This document shows positions 1-9,540 of a stretch of DNA of 64,000 nt, piece after piece. The position numbers and the translations under genes were made by a program. The notes beneath the pieces are model-generated. The model made no database searches. It had not been told where the DNA came from and saw nothing but the letters and a program-made list of their open reading frames with translations. Position 1 is the stretch's first letter, and each line of letters starts with the position of its first letter. This stretch comes from Methanoregula sp. PtaB.Bin085. Its GTDB lineage: Archaea; Halobacteriota; Methanomicrobia; Methanomicrobiales; Methanospirillaceae. The DNA lies in assembly GCF_002067035.1 (NCBI RefSeq), contig NZ_MVQB01000034.1:1-64000 (forward strand). The letters run 5' to 3'.

Positions 1-153
1 CTGTTCCTCTTTGTTTGCAATTCACTGTTGGATACAGGGCATCTTCACTTTTTACAGCACGTCGTGTACGCTACCACGACGACAGCAGGTGAACCGGTGA
101 AAAATCTTTACTGAAGAAGGCAGATTTCTGCTTTTTGGGAGTAAAAGAAATGA

Positions 154-1260
154 TCAGATCCTTATCAGATCATACGAACGGGTCCCCATGCCAATTTTTT
201 CTGCGTACCGGAGCTGCCCTTCCCCGTCGGTCTGGGCATGGACTCCTTTGAATTTGTCAGCGCCCTTGTGGTGGTGTGTAGTCAGGAGCGAGTCTGAGAA
301 ACCCTGCTGCTGGTTGACCAGGTCGAAGCTTGCGGCATCGATAGCAACCGGATCCGTTGATGCGAGAATACCGATATCCGGGACGATTGGTGCATCACTG
401 AACGGGAAACAGTCGCAGTCCGGGGTAATCCGTATGAGGAAATTCATGAACCCGCACCTCCGCTCTTTTCCCTGCAGCGCACCGTATGCATACTCGACCA
501 TCCGTTCCATGAACTGAGGGATCTCCGTCTCCCAGTTGATATCGATCGCATGCTCCGGGCATGCATGCATGCATTCGAAACAGCCGATGCAGAGTTCCTG
601 ATCGATCACGGATTTCTTCTTTTTTACCGTGACAGCGTCCTTCGGGCAGACGTTCATGCAGGAAGCACAACCCGTGCACTTTTCTGGAATCGTGAACGGG
701 CGGGCGTTATGCTGTGCCCGCTTTCCCTCCGGCGGGGCGCAGCCCATAGCAAGGTTCTTGATCGCTCCACCGAACCCGGACACGATATGGCCCTTGAAAT
801 GGCTCATCACGATCATGCTGTCTGCCGCTGCGATATCTCCTGCAATGACCACGTCATGGAAGTGCTCCCTGTTGATCGTTACCTTCCGGGTATTCTTTCC
901 ATCGAGACCGTCGGCAATGATGACCGGTGCACCCGTGACAGCATAGTCAAATCCGTGGAGGATTGCCGTGCCGATATGCTCAACAGCGTTCGACCGGCTG
1001 CCCATGTACAGGGTATTGGTATCGGTCAGGAACGGGAGGCCCCCGCATGCCTTCACTTTGTCAACCACCTGCCGCACATAGACCGGGCTGATGAACCCGT
1101 CGTTACCAAATTCGCCGAAATGGATCTTGATCGCGGTCTTCCCCTTTTGCGAAATTGCTTGGGCAAAACCCGCATGGTCGAATAACCGCTGCACTTTGGA
1201 AATCGTGGACTCCTGGTCAGAAAATGCACGCAGGGATGCAAAATAGACGGGACTTGTCAT
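154..1260 (-). CDS. DUF362 domain protein with two [4Fe-4S] ferredoxin clusters
   Basis: The 368-residue product has an N-terminal DUF362 domain (about residues 1-190) and two ferredoxin motifs near residues 195-250, CTGCASCMNVCP and CIGCFECMHACP, each able to bind a [4Fe-4S] cluster. The C-terminal part continues the DUF362 fold with the STDPVAIDAA stretch typical of the family. The start is the ATG at 1260, because GGAG lies 8 nt upstream and a longer reading would run into the neighbouring response-regulator gene. It is probably a cytoplasmic electron-transfer or iron-sulfur protein; the substrate is unknown. It lies 59 nt downstream of the regulator gene on the same strand and may be cotranscribed. 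Confidence 0.9.
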   Translation of the reverse strand: MTSPVYFASLRAFSDQESTISKVQRLFDHAGFAQAISQKGKTAIKIHFGEFGNDGFISPVYVRQVVDKVKACGGLPFLTDTNTLYMGSRSNAVEHIGTAILHGFDYAVTGAPVIIADGLDGKNTRKVTINREHFHDVVIAGDIAAADSMIVMSHFKGHIVSGFGGAIKNLAMGCAPPEGKRAQHNARPFTIPEKCTGCASCMNVCPKDAVTVKKKKSVIDQELCIGCFECMHACPEHAIDINWETEIPQFMERMVEYAYGALQGKERRCGFMNFLIRITPDCDCFPFSDAPIVPDIGILASTDPVAIDAASFDLVNQQQGFSDSLLTTHHHKGADKFKGVHAQTDGEGQLRYAEKIGMGTRSYDLIRI

Positions 1261-1319
1261 GACGTCATCTCCTACGGGACAATTGCGGGTTTTCTGGAAA
1301 AAAAGATGCTGGTCCGGAA

Positions 1320-2696
1320 TCAGACAATCGTGTCGAGGTTCCGCACCTTCCTCTTGGCCTTGCCCCAACGGACAAGGTTCTGTGCCCGCTCGTAGTATTG
1401 CCGTGAGATCTCGTCCCTGCCCTGCTCTTTCATACAGACAGCGAGGCCGTTCCATGCATCAGCATTGTTCGGGTTGATCTCGAGAACCTTGTTGAACGTT
1501 TTTACGGCGGCAGCAATTGCATTCTTCTGCCCGCGGAGGATTCCAATCCTCTTGAGCAGTTCCGCACGGGTGAACAGGAACTCCTCGTTCTCCGGCTCGA
1601 TCTCGCACGCCTTGTCGATACTTTTGAGTGCATCCTCATCCCTGCCAAGTTCCCTCAGGCAGACCCCCCGGTCGTGCCATGCCGCGGCAAGGTACGGGTC
1701 GATCTCCAGCGCCTGGTCGAAGTACCGGATCGCTTCGGGATGGTTTCCCTCACGGTAATAATGGAACAGGCCTTTCTTGTAACTTGACCTGCCCCTACCC
1801 AGCAGCTTGTCGAGCCGTCCTGCCTTGGAGGACGACGGAGTGCTGGAGAGGGGTACGTCCTGGCCGGCAACTGCCGATAATCGCGAGAGTTCCGGTCCCA
1901 GTTCATCGGTGATGTCCTTTACCGTTCCGATTGAGCTGACAAAGACGCCCTTGCCGTCATGGAGCGCGGATGCTTTCATCCATAAGAACCGGTCTTCGCC
2001 TCCTGTCCCGGTTGTTTTGATCCATGCCGTAACCGAGTCCGGTTCCTTGCTGATGATGGTATATCCGTTCTTCACGATGGTGTTCTCGTCATCGAAGATC
2101 ATGTCAGTGAGCATGGGCATCTTGCGGCCGAAAATCGGGACGGAATATTTCCCGTCCCCTTTTCCGAGCATGTTCTTTGCCTCGATACCGGTGAATTCCG
2201 CCATCGCGAGGTTCCAGGCGATCACCTTGCCTTCGCGATCAAGGGCATACGCCGGCTCTGAAAAGAATGCAATGGTCTCTGCAAGGAGCCGTTCGGAAGT
2301 CCCTATCGCGCGGCCCATGGATCTCCGTTCCACGGCCTGGTTGATCATGTGGACCATGTTCCGGAACTGCGCGTGCGGGTCCTCGCCTTTTTTTAAGAAG
2401 AAATCCGCTCCGTTGTTCAGGGCCTCGATGGCAGCATTTTCCCTGCCAACACCGGTGAAAATGATAATGGGCGTGGTGTCCCCTTTTGCCCTTACGATCT
2501 TGAGAAACTCGATACCTGAAATATCCGGCAGGTCGAAATCTACGACAAGGGCATCGTAACTCCTGTCCTTCATCTTCGCCAGCGCTTCCTTTGCCGTTTT
2601 TGCGGTATCGACGTTCATCTCGCCAAAACGTTCGAGGAAGAGCCGCGTGATGTCCAGCAGGTCCTGCTGGTCATCGATGATGAGGACGGAATGCAT
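1320..2696 (-). CDS. Response regulator with receiver, PAS and TPR domains
   Basis: The 458-residue protein begins with a CheY-like receiver (residues 1-120; acidic pair at D8/D9, phospho-acceptor D53 in VVDFDLPD). A PAS-like segment follows (about 130-265), and the C-terminus carries about three TPR units (about 305-450, for example YFDQALEIDPYLAAAWHDRG). There is no kinase or DNA-binding domain, so the output is probably protein-protein interaction through the TPR. The putative partner kinase is not adjacent. The REC-PAS start resembles that of the large kinase at 21598. The start ATG at 2696 gives a full receiver domain. Confidence 0.9.
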   Translation of the reverse strand: MHSVLIIDDQQDLLDITRLFLERFGEMNVDTAKTAKEALAKMKDRSYDALVVDFDLPDISGIEFLKIVRAKGDTTPIIIFTGVGRENAAIEALNNGADFFLKKGEDPHAQFRNMVHMINQAVERRSMGRAIGTSERLLAETIAFFSEPAYALDREGKVIAWNLAMAEFTGIEAKNMLGKGDGKYSVPIFGRKMPMLTDMIFDDENTIVKNGYTIISKEPDSVTAWIKTTGTGGEDRFLWMKASALHDGKGVFVSSIGTVKDITDELGPELSRLSAVAGQDVPLSSTPSSSKAGRLDKLLGRGRSSYKKGLFHYYREGNHPEAIRYFDQALEIDPYLAAAWHDRGVCLRELGRDEDALKSIDKACEIEPENEEFLFTRAELLKRIGILRGQKNAIAAAVKTFNKVLEINPNNADAWNGLAVCMKEQGRDEISRQYYERAQNLVRWGKAKRKVRNLDTIV

Positions 2697-2745
2697 AGGG
2701 TTCCCTGATAGTCCATTGAGGATATAAATAAAAAAGATTATGGGT

Positions 2746-3234
2746 CTATTCGCGTTTGCCCAGCTGATGGTCCAGCCAGAACAGGTGGCCCGGGATGTCT
2801 CCGACGATCCGGATCTGGTTCAGGATATCAGCGGAATGCTCCTCTTCCTCGACCTGTTCTTTCACAAACCACTGGAGCATCTCGAACGTTGCGTGGTCGT
2901 TCTCCTTCTTTGCCATGTCGACAAGCGCGTTGATCATACCGGTCACTTTCTGTTCGTGGGCATATGTCTCTTCGAATACCTTACCGGCTGACGCCCATTT
3001 GCCCTTCGGCGCCTCGATGTCCATGAATGCGACTTTTCCTCCGCGGGCAACGACATAATCATAGATCTTCATGGCGTGAGCCTGCTCCTCCTTTGCCTGG
3101 ATCCTCATCCATTTCGCAAATCCTTTCAGGCTTACGCTCTCAAAATACGATGACATGGCAAGATACAGGTATGCCGAATAGAGTTCGCGGTTCACCTGCT
3201 TGCTGAGTGCCGATTCCATGGTTTTGGAAATCAT
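2746..3234 (-). CDS. ftn: Ferritin (non-heme iron storage protein)
   Basis: A 162-residue four-helix-bundle ferritin of typical length. Ferroxidase-type ligands are visible as E17 in NRELYSAYLYLAMSSYF and the EEQAHAMK motif near residue 50, with later carboxylates in the KEQVEEEEHSADIL helix. It should oxidise and store iron and protect against oxygen stress. The start ATG has a strong GGAGG 8 nt upstream and a TATA-like box about 35 nt upstream. It appears monocistronic, followed 50 nt later by the receiver-PAS-TPR gene on the same strand. Confidence 0.95.
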   Translation of the reverse strand: MISKTMESALSKQVNRELYSAYLYLAMSSYFESVSLKGFAKWMRIQAKEEQAHAMKIYDYVVARGGKVAFMDIEAPKGKWASAGKVFEETYAHEQKVTGMINALVDMAKKENDHATFEMLQWFVKEQVEEEEHSADILNQIRIVGDIPGHLFWLDHQLGKRE

Positions 3235-3267
3235 CAGAAAACCTCCGCTGGATCGTTCATTGGTTTG

Positions 3268-3280
3268 TATTTTTATAATT
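3268..3280 (-). promoter_or_regulatory. Probable TATA box of the ferritin gene
   Basis: Read on the minus strand, this is AATTATAAAAATA, an archaeal box-A-like sequence in a locally AT-rich patch. It lies 34-46 nt upstream of the ferritin start codon, which fits a short leader that includes the GGAGG site at 3242-3246. Confidence 0.55.
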
Positions 3281-3450
3281 GTTTGTAATGCGGAGGGTCC
3301 AAGGGTTGGTACCCACGTCTCCGCTTTCCCGACCTATCGGTATTCCGACAGTGATCCTGTTTCATGATAATTCCCTAAAAACGGCAGCAGAACCGCGGAT
3401 TTTGTCCAGGAGAAAAACAAGGCGGATCGGCCGTGAATAAAAAAGGCCTG

Positions 3451-3912
3451 TCAGTGTTTCCGTATCTTCCTGCGTTCGGCATCCATGTCCAGGATGATCT
3501 CGAGCTCAAGTGATTTCCCGTATGCCTCTTGTGCCTCATCGCTTCTTCCCAGCTCGTCGAGGCAGACCCCTTTGATGTACCATGCCATGGCATCGTTGCC
3601 ATTGAGCGTCGAGGCGCGGGTGGCAGCGAGGACAGCATCCTCGAATCGCTCAAGGTTGAAGAGTGCAAGCGCCTTTTTCGACCACGCATCAGCATAGTTC
3701 TGGTTCAGGGCGAGCGCCCGCTCGCAGTCCGCGAGAGCTTCCTGCGGTTTACCGGTATCGATCAGAACCGATGCCCTCAGGTACCAGCTCTCCGGATATT
3801 TCGGGTCAAGAGACAGCGCCTTGTTATAGTATGCCATTGCCTCCTTGTACTTGGTCCTCTGGGCATAGGCCCGCCCCTTTTTGAGGATCTCAACGACCTC
3901 CTTTGTTGTCAT
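3451..3912 (-). CDS. TPR repeat protein
   Basis: The 153-residue protein consists almost wholly of TPR units (about three and a half), recognised by repeats of the type AMAYYNKALSLDPKYPESWYLRA, and ends in a short charged tail. No signal peptide or membrane segment is seen. Its ATG overlaps the stop of the upstream 341-residue gene in an ATGA arrangement (4 nt), so the two are translationally coupled and probably act together. The partner is unrecognised, so the role (scaffold or adaptor) is inference. Confidence 0.85.
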   Translation of the reverse strand: MTTKEVVEILKKGRAYAQRTKYKEAMAYYNKALSLDPKYPESWYLRASVLIDTGKPQEALADCERALALNQNYADAWSKKALALFNLERFEDAVLAATRASTLNGNDAMAWYIKGVCLDELGRSDEAQEAYGKSLELEIILDMDAERRKIRKH

Positions 3913-4934
3913 GTACCCTCCTCAGAATCACTGATCAGATCACCAAAAATCTTCTTCAATGCCTTTTTCTCATATACTCCTTTCATCTCGTGCGCCTGTA
4001 ACAGATGCTTTGGCGTATCCCAGACGAACCAGTCCTTCATGCTCATGTATGATGTCAGGTGGTTTGTCAGGTTGACGCCAAGCCGGTAGAGCTCGTAGTA
4101 GTGATCGAGCGTTGGCGGTGCGTTCCACTCGACTTTATCGAGATGCTTGTCCACGATCTCCAGCATGGTATCGCCAAAGACCTTTGACTGGTACCATGCC
4201 GTATGTGTCCAGCGGTGGGTGAGCATCTCTTTTACCTCGAGATGGTTGAACTTCTTCATCTGCGGGATATTGAGTACCGGCATCAGCTCGTCGGCCGGGA
4301 GCGTCTTTGCCAGGAACATATCCCGGGCATAGAACATCGCCTTGTTCAGGACGAAATACCGGCGGGGGATGATCTTTTCCTGCTCCACCATCTCGTCCAT
4401 GTCGTTCTTGCTCTCTTTCATGATGTGGTAGAGCTGGGTCTTGCGGATCTTGGACATCCGGTGGTACACGCTTGCGTTTACGATCGCGTTCCAGGGGATC
4501 TCGTTGATATCTTCGTTGAAATGGTTGTACAGGATGAAGAGCATCTGGATAAGCTTGTTGACCGGAAGCTTATCCTTCTCGGCTTTCTTTGCTTCGTCCT
4601 TGAGGGTATCGATATAAATCTGGCGCATGCCGCGCGATACCGAATCCTCGTCATAGGAACAGACGAGGTATTTCCCCTTCTTGTGCGCGGCTCCCTTGAT
4701 CAGCAGGTGTGTGCAGTGTTTGGCGATGATGAAGTCTTTCAGGAGACCGACGTACTGGGCGGGGAAGATGATGACATTGATATTCTTTTCCATCTCGTAG
4801 GTATAGATATCAACGAGAGTTCCGCCCGGATCGGCCTCAGGCTGGCGCAGGAGCGAGATCTCGGTGTCGAGCATCTCTTCGGTCTGTTTGATAATCCGCC
4901 GGATGGGTTTTGACAGGGGCATCTCGGTCTTCAT
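3909..4934 (-). CDS. Conserved hypothetical protein, coupled to a TPR protein
   Basis: I do not recognise this 341-residue family. The protein is soluble-looking, with no signal peptide or hydrophobic segment, and is rich in charged and aromatic residues. The N-terminal half (about 40-110) alternates strands and helices; the C-terminal half is probably helical, with repeated His/Trp/Tyr residues such as MLTHRWTHTAWYQ. The stop overlaps the start of the TPR gene by 4 nt, which suggests the TPR protein is its partner. Base composition matches the neighbours, so transfer is not suggested. Confidence 0.8.
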   Translation of the reverse strand: MKTEMPLSKPIRRIIKQTEEMLDTEISLLRQPEADPGGTLVDIYTYEMEKNINVIIFPAQYVGLLKDFIIAKHCTHLLIKGAAHKKGKYLVCSYDEDSVSRGMRQIYIDTLKDEAKKAEKDKLPVNKLIQMLFILYNHFNEDINEIPWNAIVNASVYHRMSKIRKTQLYHIMKESKNDMDEMVEQEKIIPRRYFVLNKAMFYARDMFLAKTLPADELMPVLNIPQMKKFNHLEVKEMLTHRWTHTAWYQSKVFGDTMLEIVDKHLDKVEWNAPPTLDHYYELYRLGVNLTNHLTSYMSMKDWFVWDTPKHLLQAHEMKGVYEKKALKKIFGDLISDSEEGT

Positions 4935-5063
4935 GGCGTTTCACTCAGGGTACCGTGGAATAACCTGTTCTGGTTATCAGCTCACTTGGCGCCGATGGCA
5001 CATAAATCATCGTTTGTATCAGCTCCCCCCGATCATGGCTGCAAGGCGGAGACGAGGAATTTT

Positions 5064-5663
5064 TTACTGGTTTTTCCGGTGGAAACCGCTGCCGGATATT
5101 CCGGCCAGGATACCGGTTCCTTCCTGGCGGAATACACCTTCGTTCACATACCGCACGTCCTCAATCGAGAAAAATGCCCGGGGATTGACGGTGCGGATGA
5201 AATCCGTTATCCGCGGTATATCCCCCCGGTTGACCAGCGAGAGGATAATCCTGACGCTGCCCCGTGATCCCTGTGCGTCAAGCCGGGTGACCCCGTAGTT
5301 CTCTGCCGCAAGAAAACCAGTAATCGGCCCTTCGGACTCCTCCGTCGTGATCACGCGCAGGATGACCATGCCGATGGAAAGGCGCTCCTCTATGACAAGC
5401 CCGACATACGTACCCGCTGCAAACCCGAGAGCGAATGCCATGAAGTTCGCGATATTGGAGAGATCCTGCATGACCACCTCCATGGCAAGGAGCCAGATCA
5501 CGATCTCGAAGAATGCGATGACCGGTGCGAGATACCTGATGCCGCGGGAAATGTAGATGACACGGATCGTCTCCATGCTCACGTCACAGATTCGGGCAAG
5601 GAAGATGAGCAGGGGAAGGATGACATACGCATAGATTTCAGGACTGATACCGAAAAACGACAT
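5064..5663 (-). CDS. UPF0316 / DUF2179 family membrane protein
   Basis: This 199-residue protein has three hydrophobic segments in the first 95 residues (YVILPLLIFLARICDVSMET is characteristic of UPF0316), followed by a cytoplasmic DUF2179-type alpha/beta domain (about 105-185). The function of the family is unknown. I take the ATG at 5663; a GTG two codons upstream (5669) is also possible. AGGTG lies just upstream. The tail after residue 180 is Gly/Ser-rich. Confidence 0.85.
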   Translation of the reverse strand: MSFFGISPEIYAYVILPLLIFLARICDVSMETIRVIYISRGIRYLAPVIAFFEIVIWLLAMEVVMQDLSNIANFMAFALGFAAGTYVGLVIEERLSIGMVILRVITTEESEGPITGFLAAENYGVTRLDAQGSRGSVRIILSLVNRGDIPRITDFIRTVNPRAFFSIEDVRYVNEGVFRQEGTGILAGISGSGFHRKNQ

Positions 5664-5807
5664 GTACACACCTGTTCTGCCCGGAGGGAGGCAGGATGTT
5701 CTGAAGAGATTGCCGGTTGTTCCTATATCAACATTATCGGGAAAAACGGGTAAAAAGGGGGATTTTCCTGAACCAACCGAATCGCGCGGAATTTCAGGAC
5801 AGGATAC

Positions 5808-5948
5808 TCACGTATACTTTGCAGGGTCGCCATCAAACTTTTTCTTGCAGCCCGGGGCACAGAAGTAATACTTCTTTCCCTTGTACTCACTCGTGTATTT
5901 CGCCGTCTTCTCGTCAACGGTCATCTTGCAGATCGGGTCGATTGCCAT
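5808..5948 (-). CDS. YHS-domain mini-protein linked to copper ATPase
   Basis: A 46-residue ORF starting MAIDPICKMTV and ending in DGDPAKYT. It is essentially a complete YHS domain: DPICKM near the N-terminus, YKGKKYYFC in the middle and CAPGCKKKF near the C-terminus. The three cysteines (C7, C30, C34) are likely metal ligands. Its ATG is 8 nt after the stop of the Cu-ATPase gene, with GAGGTG just upstream. It probably binds or delivers copper or another soft metal for the pump, which is inferred from context and family. Confidence 0.88.
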   Translation of the reverse strand: MAIDPICKMTVDEKTAKYTSEYKGKKYYFCAPGCKKKFDGDPAKYT

Positions 5949-5956
5949 ACAACACC

Positions 5957-8392
5957 TCAGCTCACTGCCTTTTTCGCTTCCGGTATATATCCTTTGAGAA
6001 GGAGGGAAAGCGAGACGACGGTTACAGAACTTGCCGCCATGGCGAGCGCAGCAAGTTCTGGCCGGAAGGTTATGCCGAACGAGGGATAGAGGACGCCGGC
6101 TGCCACCGGGATCAGCGCCACGTTGTAGGCGAACGCCCAGAAGATGTTGCCCTTGATCCTGCCCATGACCTTCTTCGAGAGCTGGATCGCGGCTACCGCG
6201 TCGAGGAGATCGTCCCGTATCAGGACGATGTCCCCGCTCTCGATGGCAACGTCCGTGCCGCTGCCGATGGCAATCCCGACGTCAGCCTGCGCGAGTGCCG
6301 GTGCATCGTTGATACCGTCCCCCACGAACGCGACGACCTCGCCCTTCGCTTGCAGCGCCTTTACCTCCGCTTCCTTGTCCTGCGGGAGCACATCCGCTAT
6401 AACGGTCCCGATACCGATCTGTTTAGCGATCGCTTCGGCTGTTCTCCGGTTATCTCCCGTGATCATCGCGACACGGATATTCATCCCTTGGAGCTTAACC
6501 ATAGCGTCCTTTGTCGTTGGCTTGAGGGTGTCGGCGATTGCGATGATACCGGCCATCGTTCCGCCGGCTGCAACGAGCACGGCAGTTTTTCCCTCCTCTT
6601 CGAGAGCAGTGATGCGGGCACCGGTTTCATCACTAATCGTTACGGAACGTTCGATAAGGAACGCCCGGTTCCCGACCAGTACCTGCTCGCCCAGGACGGT
6701 CGCCATAACGCCCCGCCCGCCAAAGGTATCGAACCCCGTCGCGGTCTCCGGCGTGACGCCCCGGTCCTGCGCTGCCTTCACTACCGCAACCGCAAGCGGA
6801 TGCTGCGAGTTCTTCTCGACTGCTGCTGCAAGGGTGAGGAGGGTCTCGGGCGAGATGCCGGACGGGACGACATCCGTTACCTCCGGCTCTCCCCGGGTGA
6901 GCGTCCCGGTCTTGTCGAAGACAACCGTTGTCACGCGCTCAGCAACCTCAAGGGCCTCACCATTCCGGATCAGGATCCCCAGCTCAGCCCCGCGCCCGAT
7001 CCCGACCGTTACAGCAGTTGGGGTTGCAAGACCGAGGGCGCAGGGGCAGGCTACTACAAGGACAGAGATGAGCGCTGTGAGCGCAAAAAGTGTAGTCGCG
7101 TGCAGAAGGAAGTACCAGGTCACGAACGATGCGGCAGCGATGAGCAGCACGGCCGGAATGAAGTACGTGACGGCAACATCGGCAATCCGCTGTACGGGCG
7201 GTTTCGAACCCTGCGCATCTTCCACCATCCGGATGATCTGGGCAAGGACGGTATCCTTCCCCACCTTCTCCGCTTTGATCGTGAGCACGCTGTTGGTATT
7301 AAGCGTACCGCCGACAACGCGGCTTCCTTTTGCCTTGAGGGGCGGCACCGGTTCACCGGTGATCATCGCCTCGCTGACATAGCTCTCGCCTTCTGTTACG
7401 ATACCGTCAACCGGCACCTTCGCGCCGGGCTTCACGATCACGAGGTCCCCGATGACAACATCCTCGACCGAAATCTCCTTCTCTGCGCCTTCGCGGATCA
7501 CTGTCGCGGATTTCACCCGGAGCCCGGCGAGTTTTTTGATCGCGTCCGAGGTCCTGCCCTTTGCCCGGCCCTCGAGGTACCTGCCCAGCATGAGGAACGC
7601 TGCGAGCATGATGGCTGTATCGTAGAACATGAACTCGTGCGTGAGGATGACTGAGAAGGTTCCCATCACGCTCGAAACGAACGAGACTCCCGTGCCCATT
7701 GCGTACATCACGTCCATCGAGAGGGTGCGGTGCGAGAGGGCGATCCATGCAGCCCGGAAGATCGGAGCTGAGACATAGACAAAGACCGGGGTCGAGATGA
7801 CGAGCATGATATACCCGAGCTCATGCATGGAAACCGGCAGCGGCACGTACATCGCAGCCATCAGCGGGATGCTCACGGCAAACCCGACAACGAAGCGGAC
7901 GAACTTGTCATGCAGGTCTGCCTCGCGTGCCTTCTTCTCGGCCTCCTCGCTCATTTCTCCCGATATCCCGAGGTACTGGTAGCCGGCATCCTCGATCGCT
8001 TTCTTCATGTCGGTAATCGTTGTCAGTGAGGGGTTGTAGGTGACGTACGCCTTCTCGGTGCCGAGGTTGACCGTTGCCGTAACAACGCCCGGCAGATTCT
8101 TCAGTGCCGCCCCGATCGTCTCCACGCACGTGGCACACATCATGCCCCCGACCTTGATCGTGGCCTCCTGGTTCACGACATCGTAACCAGCGTCCTTTAC
8201 CGCTTTCTCGATCTCGTGGATGGTTACCTTCTCCGGGTCGAACTCGACGTGCGCTGAGTCGGTACCGAAGTTGACCTGCGCCTTCTCCACATCCTTGATC
8301 TTTGTGAGTGATTCCTCAATGTTGACGGCGCACGTTGCACAGTGCATCCCGGTGATCTTCAGTTCCGCCTTTTTCTTCTCAGGTTCCGGCAC
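5957..8392 (-). CDS. copA: Copper-translocating P1B-type ATPase
   Basis: The 811-residue protein carries two N-terminal heavy-metal-associated domains (GMHCATC near residue 18 and GMMCATC near 90). These are followed by the P1B membrane core with the TGEPVP actuator motif, the CPC metal-site motif (about 449), the phosphorylated DKTGTLTRG (about 491), the SQHP motif (about 538) and GDGINDAPALAQ (about 693). This is the architecture of Cu+ exporting ATPases. The start is GTG, supported by GGAGGAG 6 nt upstream. The YHS mini-protein follows in the same operon. I saw no CsoR- or CopY-like regulator next to it. Confidence 0.96.
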   Translation of the reverse strand: MPEPEKKKAELKITGMHCATCAVNIEESLTKIKDVEKAQVNFGTDSAHVEFDPEKVTIHEIEKAVKDAGYDVVNQEATIKVGGMMCATCVETIGAALKNLPGVVTATVNLGTEKAYVTYNPSLTTITDMKKAIEDAGYQYLGISGEMSEEAEKKAREADLHDKFVRFVVGFAVSIPLMAAMYVPLPVSMHELGYIMLVISTPVFVYVSAPIFRAAWIALSHRTLSMDVMYAMGTGVSFVSSVMGTFSVILTHEFMFYDTAIMLAAFLMLGRYLEGRAKGRTSDAIKKLAGLRVKSATVIREGAEKEISVEDVVIGDLVIVKPGAKVPVDGIVTEGESYVSEAMITGEPVPPLKAKGSRVVGGTLNTNSVLTIKAEKVGKDTVLAQIIRMVEDAQGSKPPVQRIADVAVTYFIPAVLLIAAASFVTWYFLLHATTLFALTALISVLVVACPCALGLATPTAVTVGIGRGAELGILIRNGEALEVAERVTTVVFDKTGTLTRGEPEVTDVVPSGISPETLLTLAAAVEKNSQHPLAVAVVKAAQDRGVTPETATGFDTFGGRGVMATVLGEQVLVGNRAFLIERSVTISDETGARITALEEEGKTAVLVAAGGTMAGIIAIADTLKPTTKDAMVKLQGMNIRVAMITGDNRRTAEAIAKQIGIGTVIADVLPQDKEAEVKALQAKGEVVAFVGDGINDAPALAQADVGIAIGSGTDVAIESGDIVLIRDDLLDAVAAIQLSKKVMGRIKGNIFWAFAYNVALIPVAAGVLYPSFGITFRPELAALAMAASSVTVVSLSLLLKGYIPEAKKAVS

Positions 8393-8506
8393 GGGGCGCT
8401 CCTCCAGTCAGTAGGATCTATTCCCGCGATTAATAACCTTATGAACGTACCAGCCGCTGGCAAACGGCAGGAAAAGAAACGCGATCCTGCCGGGAGAATA
8501 AAAAAA

Positions 8507-9364
8507 TCAGAGATCCAGGACCGCTTTCCGGTAATACCCGGGTTCCGGTTCAGGTGTATTCCGGGCGGGGGAAGACGGGATTCCCTCGCGTGCCATCCAC
8601 AAGGCACGACGGATCTGGTCAGCCTGGTGTGCCACAAAGAGTTGATTGTGGAGAACCTCGGGGTATTTCTGCAGGAGGAGGAGCCGCGCAATGCTTTTCC
8701 CGATAATCCTGTCGGGTGAATTCATCCGGGACCTGCGGTGGCAGAGTGGTTTCCCGATATGGTGGAAACGGCAGATCCGGCTGAGCCGGATGATCATATC
8801 CATGTCCGAGAAGCACCCGAGCGATTCATCGAACGGCCCGGCCCTCTCGAGAACAGAGCGACGGACCAGGACTGGGGAGATGTCAAGGCCTGCAGCCTGG
8901 AAATCCGTTGCGTACTCATTCAGCAGGTCACCGTCATCCATCTCAGGACTGTGCCAGTACGCACGGTTACCGGCAGGAGAGATCTCCCAGGTATCGGAAT
9001 ATACGACACCGTACTCCGGTGACAGGAGCGAAAAGCAGGAAACCTGCTCCTCCAGTTTTCGCTCATCCCATGCATCACCGGGCCGGATAAAACCGACCAG
9101 TTCCCCTCCTGCTGCAGCAATGCCTCCGTTGAACGCAGCTGCATTGTTGGATGATTCCTTTTTCTGTATGACTACGATCCGCGGATCGTTTTGGCCGGCT
9201 GGCACATCTGCTGAGGCACCTGCTGTTCCGTCACCGACAACGATCAACTCGAAGTCCGTTTTTGTCTGGCACAGGATACTCTCGAGAGCGATAGTAATGC
9301 AGTCTGCATTGCCGCGGGCAGGCAGAATGATGCTGATGTGCGGGTGTTTCCGGTCCCTTATCAT
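8507..9364 (-). CDS. Family 2 glycosyltransferase
   Basis: A 285-residue GT-A fold enzyme. The N-terminus has the family pattern ISIILPARGNADCITIALESIL, the FELIVVGDGT nucleotide-sugar loop lies near residue 40, and VGFIRPGDAWD occupies the acceptor DXD-like position near 95. There are no membrane segments. It would transfer a sugar from a nucleotide donor to a glycan, glycolipid or surface protein. No other glycan genes are adjacent, so the acceptor is unknown. A few residues in the DXD-equivalent site differ from the usual DDD, so donor specificity is uncertain. Confidence 0.87.
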   Translation of the reverse strand: MIRDRKHPHISIILPARGNADCITIALESILCQTKTDFELIVVGDGTAGASADVPAGQNDPRIVVIQKKESSNNAAAFNGGIAAAGGELVGFIRPGDAWDERKLEEQVSCFSLLSPEYGVVYSDTWEISPAGNRAYWHSPEMDDGDLLNEYATDFQAAGLDISPVLVRRSVLERAGPFDESLGCFSDMDMIIRLSRICRFHHIGKPLCHRRSRMNSPDRIIGKSIARLLLLQKYPEVLHNQLFVAHQADQIRRALWMAREGIPSSPARNTPEPEPGYYRKAVLDL

Positions 9365-9540
9365 GAAACCCTATAGGTGTCAGCAGCGATGGTAAAAAAA
9401 ATTCCGGGACCGGGCCGTATCCCGCAGCCCCGGATTCATCCTGTTGCTCCCGTTACCCATTAACCCGCTCCCGTAAGAACAATACCGCGCCGCGCACGGC
9501 ATCCTTAAAAACTCCCGCGATCTTCATCATACAGGAAATC

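Noticed and set aside
1-153. Possible start of another gene at the left edge
   Set aside because: No frame with a start signal or family motif is visible in this short AT-rich stretch.
5717-7654. Long plus-strand frame opposite the copper ATPase
   Set aside because: It is antisense to copA, lacks family motifs and is rich in Arg/His/Asp as expected for the reverse of a GC-rich gene.
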